Positions 17,088 to 24,269 of a stretch of DNA of 41,471 nucleotides are shown one piece after another. Position numbers and translations under genes: made by a program. Each line of letters opens with the position of its first letter. Positions within the stretch are counted from its first letter, which is position 1. The stretch comes from Clostridia bacterium (GTDB lineage Bacteria; Bacillota; Clostridia; Lachnospirales; Anaerotignaceae). Below the pieces are notes generated by a model. That model did no database searches, was not told the DNA's origin, and worked only from the letters and a program-made list of their open reading frames with translations. The stretch spans positions 1 to 41,471 of the forward strand of contig RZZU01000022.1 of assembly GCA_009929735.1 (NCBI GenBank), in the 5' to 3' direction.

Positions 17088-17828
17088 ATGAACTTAATGG
17101 GTAAAACCGTTTTCATAACAGGCTCCTCTCGGGGCATAGGGCAAGCAATCGCTTTTGCCTTTGCCAAAGCCGGCTGTAACATTATCCTAAATGCCTCTCA
17201 AAGTAAAGAGGCTCTTTTTGCCATGGAAAAAACGCTCAGGCACGATAACATCCCCGTTCTTGCTCTTCTTGGTGATGTTTCCGAGTATGACACCTGCAAA
17301 AAAATGTTTCACGCCATAGAAGAAACCTTTGGAAACGTCGATATTTTAATCAATAATGCAGGAATCTCTCATATTGGACTGTTCACAGATATGACACCGC
17401 AAGAATGGCAAAGGCTTATGGCAGTCAACTTAAATTCTGTTTTTAACTGCACGCACCTTGCGGTTCCTGCCATGGTGCGAAATAAAAAGGGTTCTATTAT
17501 TAATATTTCGTCCATGTGGGGCGAAAACGGTGCTTCCTGCGAAGCCGTCTATTGCGCCTCAAAGGGTGGCATCAATAGCTTTACAAGAGCAATGGCGAAA
17601 GAGCTTGGACCTTCGGGAATTCGGGTGAATGCCATCGCCTGCGGTGTCATTGAAACCCAAATGAACGCTTGCTTTGATGAACAAGAGCGTCAGGCTTTGA
17701 CGGAAGAAATCCCGCTGATGCGCTTTGGAACCGTGGAAGAAGCAGCAAATCTGGCACTGTTTTTGGCTGCAGAAGGCTCCTCCTATCTTACCGGACAGGT
17801 CATTACACTAGATGGGGGTATGCACTAA
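17088..17828 (+). CDS. SDR-family reductase, FabG/YmfI-like
   Basis: Short-chain dehydrogenase of 246 residues. The NADPH-binding motif is TGSSRGIG near the N-terminus, followed by NNAG. The active site has Ser in NISSMWG and the YxxxK pair in YCASK. The sequence SSMWGENGASCEAVYCASK resembles proteins annotated as elongation factor P 5-aminopentanone reductase (YmfI) more than fatty-acid FabG, but sequence alone does not settle this. Its stop overlaps the next gene by one base (TAATG), so the two are a translational pair. The ribosome site before ATG 17088 is weak. Confidence 0.85.
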   Translation: MNLMGKTVFITGSSRGIGQAIAFAFAKAGCNIILNASQSKEALFAMEKTLRHDNIPVLALLGDVSEYDTCKKMFHAIEETFGNVDILINNAGISHIGLFTDMTPQEWQRLMAVNLNSVFNCTHLAVPAMVRNKKGSIINISSMWGENGASCEAVYCASKGGINSFTRAMAKELGPSGIRVNAIACGVIETQMNACFDEQERQALTEEIPLMRFGTVEEAANLALFLAAEGSSYLTGQVITLDGGMH

Positions 17829-18517
17829 TGAAAAAGAAATTTTTGCTGTTCGATGTTGACCATACACTTTTGGACTTTTCGACCTCAGAAATAAAATCTC
17901 TGAAAAATTGCTTTAATGCCTTTGGCATATCCTTTACTGAAGAAATCCTGTCTTGGTATCTTTCCCACAATCAAAAGCTTTGGACCAGCTATGAAAACGG
18001 CAGTATCCCTCGTGATGCAATTTTCGAAAACCGTTTTGCCGCTACCTTTGCCCAATTTTCAATCCATGCCGACGGAACTTTAATGGAAAAAGCATACCGT
18101 CAGGCTTTGTCCGAAAGCAGTGATTTGATGGAAAATGCTTTGGATGTGATAATAAGGCTGTCCCAAAGCCATAAGCTGTACATTGTGACCAACGGTCTTG
18201 CCTCCACCCAGGAAAGACGTTTAACCGATTCAGGGCTTGCTCCTTATTTTCAGGATATTTTTGTTTCGGAAACTTTGGGCTTTCAAAAACCAATGCTTGA
18301 ATACTTTAACTATTGTTTTGAACGCATCCCTAATTTTCAAAAAAAAGAAGCCCTCATCATTGGTGATTCCTTATCCTCCGATATACAAGGCGGCATTCGT
18401 GCAGGCATTGACACCTGTTGGTTCAATCCAAAAGGACTTCCCAATGAAACTGAATTTCAGCCAACCTATGAAATTCATACTCTGATGGAGCTATTTCCTC
18501 TTTTGGAAATCAACTAA
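17828..18517 (+). CDS. yjjG: HAD-family nucleotidase, YjjG-like
   Basis: Haloacid-dehalogenase phosphatase of 229 residues. Motif I is LLFDVDHTLLDF with the nucleophile and acid Asp pair, motif II is YIVTNG, the motif III lysine is in GFQKP, and motif IV is IIGDSLSSDIQGG. A helical cap (about 20-100) follows motif I. The start DVDHTLLDF and the cap match YjjG, a 5'-nucleotidase that removes non-canonical pyrimidine nucleotides. ATG 17828 follows GGGGGT and overlaps the SDR stop. No functional link between the two is obvious. Confidence 0.82.
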   Translation: MKKKFLLFDVDHTLLDFSTSEIKSLKNCFNAFGISFTEEILSWYLSHNQKLWTSYENGSIPRDAIFENRFAATFAQFSIHADGTLMEKAYRQALSESSDLMENALDVIIRLSQSHKLYIVTNGLASTQERRLTDSGLAPYFQDIFVSETLGFQKPMLEYFNYCFERIPNFQKKEALIIGDSLSSDIQGGIRAGIDTCWFNPKGLPNETEFQPTYEIHTLMELFPLLEIN

Positions 18518-18542
18518 AGAAAAACAATACATACAAACATAA

Positions 18543-18576
18543 AAACGGTATCCGCAATGTTTCGCAGATACCGTTT
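18543..18576 (+). terminator. Hairpin below the SDR-HAD pair
   Basis: AAACGGTATC (18543-18552) and GATACCGTTT (18567-18576) form a perfect 10-bp stem 25 bases after the stop. There is no long T-run on the plus strand, so it may be a weak terminator. The rest of the gap to 18732 shows nothing. Confidence 0.5.
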
Positions 18577-18732
18577 CCCATATCAAAAAAACTTTAGCAG
18601 TTGTACAAAGGAAACGCAAACAAGATGATTGGTGAAAACAAACTGTTCTTAAAACAAAAATTTACAAAAGCATTCGCCTTCAGCAAATCCTTTCCCCCAA
18701 TATCACGAACTTCCTCTGTATCTTCTCGCTTG

Positions 18733-19263
18733 TCAAATTTTTAAATCCTTATCCATACAAACCAAGGTTTCCCAAATAACGTTTTGAAAATGAAAAAGGC
18801 ACGTTCCAACTAATTGATACCCTAGATAAGAATATAGCTCAATGGCAGGCAAATTGCCTTCGTATGTATCAAGCCTTATGGTTTTGCACTTTAGCTTCCG
18901 GGCATATTCTTCTGAAAATGCAACAAACGCTCTGCCGTAACCCTTTCCACTGCAATCAGGTCTGATACAAAGGGTATGAATTACCAAAACCTCATTGCCC
19001 TCAGCAAAAATCCTCCATGAAATATTTGCATATTCCTTCGGCTGAAGGTGGTTTAAAATGATGCAGCCATAAAGCCGCCCTGTTTCATCCTCTCCAACGA
19101 AAAGAGTTCCTTCCGTAAATGCCTTTTTGGCATCTGCTTTGGTAGGATAAAGTCCCTTTTGCCAGTTGGTATAGCTGACATTTGCCGCCTCATACGCCAA
19201 AACCTCATGATAAATTGCTTCAACCTCATGTAAATCTTTCTGCTCTGCCTTGCGAATCAACAC
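18733..19263 (-). CDS. GNAT-family N-acetyltransferase
   Basis: 176 residues with the GNAT fold. The acetyl-CoA pyrophosphate loop is in LCIRPDCSGKGYGRAF (about 107-122), followed by LDTYEGNLPAIELYSYLGY (about 142-160), which is the usual final helix and strand. The substrate is unknown. It sits 11 bases below tsaD, the place where rimI occurs in many genomes, but the sequence does not look like RimI. The start is GTG 19263 or TTG 19260; the GGGGG ribosome site favours the second slightly. Confidence 0.8.
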   Translation of the reverse strand: MLIRKAEQKDLHEVEAIYHEVLAYEAANVSYTNWQKGLYPTKADAKKAFTEGTLFVGEDETGRLYGCIILNHLQPKEYANISWRIFAEGNEVLVIHTLCIRPDCSGKGYGRAFVAFSEEYARKLKCKTIRLDTYEGNLPAIELYSYLGYQLVGTCLFHFQNVIWETLVCMDKDLKI

Positions 19264-19274
19264 ATCACCCCCAC

Positions 19275-20303
19275 TTATCTTTCCCCTAATTTTAAACTAG
19301 GGTTCGCATTTAAGTCCAATCCGTCCCGTACACCCGCCAAATATTCGTAATATGCCGCACACCCAATCATTGCCGCATTATCGGTGCAAAGGATTGGAGA
19401 AGGGACACTTAGCAAAAATTCCGCCTTTTCACAGGCAGCTTTCATTTTTTCACGCAATGAGCTGTTTGAAGCAACGCCCCCTGCCAAAGCAATCTTTTTT
19501 ACGCCCCTGTCCTTGGCGGCTTTGATTGTTTTCCCCACCAAAACCTCTACAACGGCTTGCTGAAAGCTTGCGGCTATATCCTGTGGATTGATTTCTTCCC
19601 CAAGCATTTTTTGTTTGTTCACATAATTTAACACCGCCGATTTTAAGCCACTAAAGCTAAAATCATAGCTGTCCTCCTCCAAAAATACACGAGGGAACTT
19701 TATCGCCTCAGGGTTTCCTTTTTTCGCCGCCGCATCAATCTTCGGCCCTCCGGGATAACCCATGCCAATGGCTCTTGCTACTTTGTCATATGCCTCACCT
19801 GCGGCGTCATCTCTTGTTCTTCCCAGAATTTCATATTTGCCATAATCGGAAACGTAAACCAAATGGGAATGTCCTCCAGAAACAACCAACGCCATATAAG
19901 GCGGCTGAAAGTCCTTATTTTCAATATAATTGGCGCAAATATGCCCCTCGATATGATGCACCCCAATCAACGGCTTCTCCGCCGCAAAAGCAAGTGCCTT
20001 TGCTTCCGCCAAGCCAACCAGCAACGCCCCCACCAAGCCAGGGCCGTAGGTAACTCCAATGGCATCTATCTCCTGCAAAGAAACCCGCGCCTCCTGCAAT
20101 GCCTGCGTAATCACTCCGTCTATCGCCTCTATGTGCTTTCTAGATGCAATTTCGGGCACTACGCCGCCGTACAGGGTATGCAAAGCAATCTGCGATGAAA
20201 TAATATTAGAAAGCACCTCACGGCCGTTTTTCACCACAGACGCCGCCGTTTCATCACAGGAGCTTTCTATCGCCAAAATATAAATATCTTTTTGCTCTTC
20301 CAT
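19275..20303 (-). CDS. tsaD: tRNA N6-adenosine threonylcarbamoyltransferase TsaD
   Basis: 342 residues. It transfers threonylcarbamoyl to A37 of ANN-reading tRNAs as part of the t6A complex. Markers are [12 protein letters not shown] at the N-terminus, the metal-binding GVHHIEGH (His117, His121), [19 protein letters not shown], and ALAGGVASN near the end. ATG 20303 lies nine bases after GGAGG; the ATG at 20312 touches the GGAGG and is rejected. Partners tsaB and tsaE are not in this window. It is in an operon with rnz upstream and a GNAT downstream. Confidence 0.96.
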   Translation of the reverse strand: MEEQKDIYILAIESSCDETAASVVKNGREVLSNIISSQIALHTLYGGVVPEIASRKHIEAIDGVITQALQEARVSLQEIDAIGVTYGPGLVGALLVGLAEAKALAFAAEKPLIGVHHIEGHICANYIENKDFQPPYMALVVSGGHSHLVYVSDYGKYEILGRTRDDAAGEAYDKVARAIGMGYPGGPKIDAAAKKGNPEAIKFPRVFLEEDSYDFSFSGLKSAVLNYVNKQKMLGEEINPQDIAASFQQAVVEVLVGKTIKAAKDRGVKKIALAGGVASNSSLREKMKAACEKAEFLLSVPSPILCTDNAAMIGCAAYYEYLAGVRDGLDLNANPSLKLGER

Positions 20304-20320
20304 CTTGTTCATCCTCCAAA

Positions 20321-21238
20321 TTATCCTTCCTTCGGAAAAAGGATGGTGGTGCTTTTCCTTTCTTCGCCTAAAACAGTATTCGGGAAAATTTCCCTGGCTA
20401 CCCCTAAATATAAATGCGGCTCATTCAAAGACGGGCTAAAGTGGGTCAGCCAAAGCTGCCCAACGCCGCCGTCCTTTGCAAGCTGTGCAGCCTCGGAAAA
20501 CAGCATATGCTTATTATCCAGTGCCTTTTGCTTTTTTTCATCCTCGCCATACATTCCTTCGCAAATAAAAAGCTGCACCCCTTGAATTAGACTGCCTATT
20601 CTATCCACCGGTCTGGAATCCGTGCAGTAAGCCACGCCTATGCCGCTTCTTGCATTCCCCATCACCATTTGAGAGGTGTATACCTTGCCTCCAAACTCCA
20701 CGGAGCCTTCCTTTTGTATCATCCCCCACAAAGGCTTGGGGAGCCCCAAGCTTTCAGCCTTTTTCACATCGAACTTACCCTTTCGAGCCAAATCGATGCG
20801 ATAAGCATAGCATCTCACCATATGGTCTGCCTGGCAGTAGGAAATACAAAATTCACCCACAGAAAGAGGATTTGGCGTATCCTTCCCAATTTCAATATAT
20901 TTTATGGGAAAAGGCAAATCAGGACAAATTCTGCGTAAGCCGTCCACAATATATTCAAGCCCTTGCGGGCCAACCATCGTAAGCGGTTCCTTTCTTCCTG
21001 CATTCCCAATGGTCAGCAGAAGCCCAGGAAGCCCTGAAATATGATCCGCATGAAAATGGGTAATGCAAATGACATCAATGGGTTTAAAGCCCCACCCAAG
21101 CATCTTCATCGTCACCTGCGTGCCCTCGCCGCAGTCTATCAGCAAAAGCCGACCATTAATCCGTGCCAGCATTGCCGTTAAAAATCGTCCGGGCATAGGC
21201 ATCATTCCGCCTGTTCCCAACAAACAAATATCTAACAT
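20321..21238 (-). CDS. rnz: Ribonuclease Z (tRNA 3' processing)
   Basis: Metallo-beta-lactamase-fold nuclease of 305 residues that trims the 3' trailer from pre-tRNA. The catalytic motif is [14 protein letters not shown], with a later YCTDSRP and the final His in [30 protein letters not shown] is typical of RNase Z. ATG 21238 follows AAAGGAGAAGG. It is the first gene of the rnz-tsaD-GNAT operon, which joins two tRNA-maturation steps. Confidence 0.92.
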   Translation of the reverse strand: MLDICLLGTGGMMPMPGRFLTAMLARINGRLLLIDCGEGTQVTMKMLGWGFKPIDVICITHFHADHISGLPGLLLTIGNAGRKEPLTMVGPQGLEYIVDGLRRICPDLPFPIKYIEIGKDTPNPLSVGEFCISYCQADHMVRCYAYRIDLARKGKFDVKKAESLGLPKPLWGMIQKEGSVEFGGKVYTSQMVMGNARSGIGVAYCTDSRPVDRIGSLIQGVQLFICEGMYGEDEKKQKALDNKHMLFSEAAQLAKDGGVGQLWLTHFSPSLNEPHLYLGVAREIFPNTVLGEERKSTTILFPKEG

Positions 21239-21279
21239 AACCTTCTCCTTTAATTTAATAAAAATAACCGATACTCTTA

Positions 21280-21308
21280 ATCATAGCGTATTCCTTGCTA
21301 AAATACAA
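21280..21308 (-). promoter_or_regulatory. Promoter of rnz-tsaD-GNAT
   Basis: Minus strand: TTGTAT (21303-21308), a 17-bp spacer and TATGAT (21280-21285), about 40 bases before the rnz start. Confidence 0.6.
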
Positions 21309-21505
21309 GTTTCGCCATATAAAAGAAGCAATATACGGTTCCTTACTCACTTCCATTGTGCCTTTACTTTTTTGATTTTATCTTAACCTCAAATCCATCT
21401 ATTTTGCGCAGTATCAAAAAGACCTCCTAAAATTAATAAAAATTTCTTCCCACAAGGTACAAAAATGCCTCTTTCGGAATAAAGATACTAAGAGGAGGAG
21501 TTCGT

Positions 21506-21676
21506 ATGCGCAGAAGATGTCAATACTCACAAATAAAATGGCTATGCGGTATTATTCTCATTGCTTTAGGCATAGGGATGCTTCTGGCGGTGCTGATTCC
21601 CTATTGCATCCCGCTGCTGGCGATTCTGTTTATCGTTGTAGGTGGATGGCTCATCATCAACTTTAATCGTTGCTAA
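21506..21676 (+). CDS. Small hydrophobic membrane peptide, 56 residues
   Basis: A small gene with a textbook ribosome site (AGGAGGAG, five bases before ATG 21506). The product starts MRRRCQYSQIKWLCG, then has two hydrophobic stretches (about 15-31 and 34-50) broken by a Pro-Tyr-Cys-Ile-Pro turn, and ends NFNRC. It has four cysteines and no recognised family. The basic N-terminus predicts that both ends lie in the cytoplasm. It is the only gene on the plus strand here and shares a bidirectional terminator with rpmB. The strong initiation site and the clean fit between terminators make it likely real. Confidence 0.6.
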   Translation: MRRRCQYSQIKWLCGIILIALGIGMLLAVLIPYCIPLLAILFIVVGGWLIINFNRC

Positions 21677-21687
21677 AGGCAAAATAT

Positions 21688-21726
21688 GAAAAAAAGCCTT
21701 TTCCAAAGAACTGGAAAAAGGCTTTT
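21688..21726. terminator. Bidirectional terminator between the 56-aa gene and rpmB
   Basis: Arms 21691-21704 and 21713-21726 (AAAGCCTTTTCC against GGAAAAAGGCTTTT, one bulge) form a long stem. Reading minus, seven T follow, ending rpmB; reading plus, TTTT closes the stem, ending the small gene. Confidence 0.85.
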
Positions 21727-21740
21727 ACATTTTGGGTCAA

Positions 21741-21944
21741 TTAGATTGCGCGTGTAACTTTATTTGCACGCATACATTTTGTGCAAACGTAAATAGATTT
21801 CACATTGCCACTAGCTTCAACGATTTTAACTTTCTTTACGTTGGGTTTCCATTTTCTATTTGCACGTCTACTAACCTGACTACGGTTAATGCTGATTCTA
21901 TGACCATTAATCTGGCCCTTTTCACAAATTTCACATTTAGCCAT
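21741..21944 (-). CDS. rpmB: 50S ribosomal protein L28
   Basis: Large-subunit ribosomal protein of 67 residues. It is of the zinc-binding type, with cysteine pairs C4/C7 (MAKCEIC) and C54/C57 (VCTKC). The family core RRANRKWKPNVKKVK is intact. ATG 21944 follows GAGGAGG. It has its own promoter (21989-22017) and terminator. Its place below thiN matches the Bacillus order, where rpmB also follows the prkC-rsgA-rpe-thiN genes. Confidence 0.96.
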   Translation of the reverse strand: MAKCEICEKGQINGHRISINRSQVSRRANRKWKPNVKKVKIVEASGNVKSIYVCTKCMRANKVTRAI

Positions 21945-21988
21945 GTCTGCACCTCCTCTATTACTGCTTTATGTGACATAACAAAAAT

Positions 21989-22017
21989 ATTTTAGCAGAA
22001 AAACCAAAGTTTTGCAA
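21989..22017 (-). promoter_or_regulatory. rpmB promoter
   Basis: Minus strand: TTGCAA (22012-22017), a 17-bp spacer and TAAAAT (21989-21994), 45 bases before the rpmB ATG. Confidence 0.7.
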
Positions 22018-22060
22018 GGAAAATCAATGGATAATTTGATATTTTTTTCCGCTTTGAAAA

Positions 22061-22699
22061 TTAATCCTTGGAACGAATGACAAAAAGATAGCCTTCTGTA
22101 AAATAAATTGACGCTTTTTCCGCCGCCAAAACATTGCTTACAGCAATCATATCATCATCTAAAGCCAGATCCCTGTTTGTCAAAGGGTACTCAAAGCCTG
22201 TGAGTGTGATACCCTTAACCATCATGGACAATGGTATGGTAGAAACCAAATCTCCAACCTTGCCATGGATGGTCATTGGTCCATCAACCAACTCAACACA
22301 GTTATTCTGATCAACCAATCTGGTTCTGATTCCTTTTTTCAATAATCCCAAAAGCAAATGAGCATTGGCAAGGGAATGATCAAAACGAGAGCCGATTCCG
22401 CCAAAAAGTACCAACTCCGTCGCTCCTTGTTCCAAGGCCAAATAAATGCCCAGCTGCATATCTGTTTCATCTTTTTTTACCGGAAATTGACAAACAGGAA
22501 TATTTTTTTCTTTGTAATATTCCAAAACCTCTTGGCTTACCGAGTCAAAATCCCCCACAATATAGTCAGGGGTTAAGCCCAATGCTTTTGCATGATGCAA
22601 GCCTGCATCACAGCAGATTAAAAGTTTGGCACCCTCTAAATATTCTTTGCAAAATCCATAATCTGTAATTTTTGCCCCTGCAAAGATAACCGCCTTCAT
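22061..22699 (-). CDS. thiN: Thiamine pyrophosphokinase
   Basis: 212 residues. It converts thiamine and ATP to thiamine pyrophosphate. Visible motifs are CCDAGLHHA, the metal-binding DYIVGDFDS, KDETDMQLG and LFGGIGSRFDH, all typical of the family. ATG 22699 (MKAVIFAGA) lies ten bases after AAGGAG and one base after the rpe stop. An ATG at 22708 lies too close to the ribosome site, and a longer frame to 22792 is only overlap with rpe. It is the last gene of the rsmB operon. No thiamine riboswitch was seen. Confidence 0.93.
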   Translation of the reverse strand: MKAVIFAGAKITDYGFCKEYLEGAKLLICCDAGLHHAKALGLTPDYIVGDFDSVSQEVLEYYKEKNIPVCQFPVKKDETDMQLGIYLALEQGATELVLFGGIGSRFDHSLANAHLLLGLLKKGIRTRLVDQNNCVELVDGPMTIHGKVGDLVSTIPLSMMVKGITLTGFEYPLTNRDLALDDDMIAVSNVLAAEKASIYFTEGYLFVIRSKD

Positions 22700-22700
22700 G

Positions 22701-23366
22701 TCACTCATACTCCTTAAAAATTTCCATAAACCCCTTTGCAGCTTTTGCAATATCCTCTTTTGCGAATACCGCAGAGCCTGCAACAATGACATTTGCCCCT
22801 GCTTCCAAGACTATTCTGACGTTATCTTGCGTAATGCCGCCGTCAACCTGAATATCATACCCAAGGTTCATTTCCGTTTTCCACTGTGCCAATTGGCGGA
22901 TTTTAGGTACCTGATCCTCCATGAATTTCTGCCCACCAAAGCCTGGCTCCACCGTCATAATCAAAACCATATCCACATCAGCCAAATAGGGCTTTACAGC
23001 CTCGACAGGGGTTTTGGGCTTGATGGTAATGCCCACTTTTGCCCCTGTTTTGCGTATCAATTCGATTACGTTCTTCGGGTCTTTCGTTGCCTCCAGATGG
23101 AAGTTGATAATATCTGCACCGGCTTTGCCAAACGCCTCAACGTATTTTTCAGGCTCCGCTATCATCAGGTGCGTATCGAAAACCATGCCGCTTGCCTTAC
23201 GAATTCCTTGAATGACGGGTATCCCAAATGAAATATTTGGTACAAAAAGTCCATCCATAACATCTAAGTGGATGTAGGGAGTGCCTGCCGCTTCAATGAT
23301 TGCCAGCTGCTCACCAATCTTCGTAAAATCGATGGAAAGCATAGATGGGGAAAGATAAATTGCCAT
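22701..23366 (-). CDS. rpe: Ribulose-phosphate 3-epimerase
   Basis: Pentose-phosphate enzyme of 221 residues interconverting ribulose-5- and xylulose-5-phosphate; TIM barrel. Motifs are SPSMLSIDF (catalytic Asp), HLDVMDG, FDTHLMI, VLIMTVEPGFGGQKF and QVDGGI, all at the expected positions. ATG 23366 follows AAAGGA and is one base below rsgA. This gene order is standard for Firmicutes. Confidence 0.97.
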   Translation of the reverse strand: MAIYLSPSMLSIDFTKIGEQLAIIEAAGTPYIHLDVMDGLFVPNISFGIPVIQGIRKASGMVFDTHLMIAEPEKYVEAFGKAGADIINFHLEATKDPKNVIELIRKTGAKVGITIKPKTPVEAVKPYLADVDMVLIMTVEPGFGGQKFMEDQVPKIRQLAQWKTEMNLGYDIQVDGGITQDNVRIVLEAGANVIVAGSAVFAKEDIAKAAKGFMEIFKEYE

Positions 23367-23367
23367 T

Positions 23368-24249
23368 TTATTTTTTCCTTTCTTCTTCTTTCTTAAGTTC
23401 TTGAAATATGTTTACATACCGTTCATATCGCTTGGTGTTGATTGTTCTTCCGATTTCCGCCTTTACAGCGCAGTCAGGCTCGTTCACATGAATACACCCA
23501 TTGTAATAGCATTTGTTTATAAATGGTTCAAATTCTTTAAAATAGTAATGCAATTTTTCAGATGGAATATGGTTCAAAAACAAAGAAGTAAACCCGGGTG
23601 AATCCACAATGTAGCTGTTTTCGGAAATACAAATCAGTTCTGCGTGTCTGGTTGTGTGACGACCACGCTGTATTTTTTCACTAATTTCCCCTGTATTTAA
23701 GGTTAATCCCGCATAAGCTGCATTAATTAAGCTGCTTTTTCCAACACCGGAAGGCCCTGCAAACACAGAAATCTTGTTTTCCAGGGCACCTCTCAGCTCC
23801 TCCATACCAATGCCCATTTCTGCACTGGTACAGATAACCGCATACCCAATTTGCCGATAGAGTTTTGCGACTTCCTCATACTCTTTGCTTCCGTCCCTGT
23901 CAATTTTATTTATCACAATGACGATTTCCAATTCCTGCTCCTCCGCAAGGAGCAAAAAACGATCCAACAAATCCAGGTTCATATTGGGGCTTTTTGCTGC
24001 AAAAACAATGACAGCCTGATCTACGTTGCTGACCTTCGGTCGAATCAGCTCATTTCTTCTTGACATTATTTCATCCAAACTGCCTTTTTTGTTTTCTTCA
24101 TCCAAAACAGAAATCCTTACATGATCGCCAACCGTAGGGCGAACGCCCTCTTTTCTGAAAATCCCTCTTGCACGGGTTTCAAAAACACCACTTTCGGTAT
24201 CAATATAATAAAATCCGCCAATTCCCTTCACTATCACGCCTTCCAGCAT
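23368..24249 (-). CDS. rsgA: Ribosome small-subunit GTPase RsgA
   Basis: Late 30S assembly GTPase of 293 residues. It has an OB-fold N-terminus, then a circularly permuted G domain in which NKID (G4) comes before the P-loop GPSGVGKSS (G1) and DSPGF (G3). The C-terminal zinc module carries the Cys/His ligands in CYYNGCIHVNEPDCAV. Permutation is normal for this family. ATG 24249 follows AAGGTGG, 20 bases below prkC. In Bacillus the protein is a PrkC substrate, which fits its place here. Confidence 0.96.
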   Translation of the reverse strand: MLEGVIVKGIGGFYYIDTESGVFETRARGIFRKEGVRPTVGDHVRISVLDEENKKGSLDEIMSRRNELIRPKVSNVDQAVIVFAAKSPNMNLDLLDRFLLLAEEQELEIVIVINKIDRDGSKEYEEVAKLYRQIGYAVICTSAEMGIGMEELRGALENKISVFAGPSGVGKSSLINAAYAGLTLNTGEISEKIQRGRHTTRHAELICISENSYIVDSPGFTSLFLNHIPSEKLHYYFKEFEPFINKCYYNGCIHVNEPDCAVKAEIGRTINTKRYERYVNIFQELKKEEERKK

Positions 24250-24269
24250 ATATCCGCCACCTTACCACC

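Noticed and set aside
21945..22060. spoVM between thiN and rpmB, as in Bacillus
   Set aside because: No frame resembling the 26-residue SpoVM peptide is seen; the gap holds the rpmB promoter.
22061..22792. Thiamine riboswitch controlling thiN
   Set aside because: thiN starts one base after rpe inside an operon, and no TPP-aptamer motif is visible nearby.
23368..24249. Permuted GTPase motifs in RsgA as a novelty
   Set aside because: G4-G1-G3 order is the normal state of the RsgA/YjeQ family.
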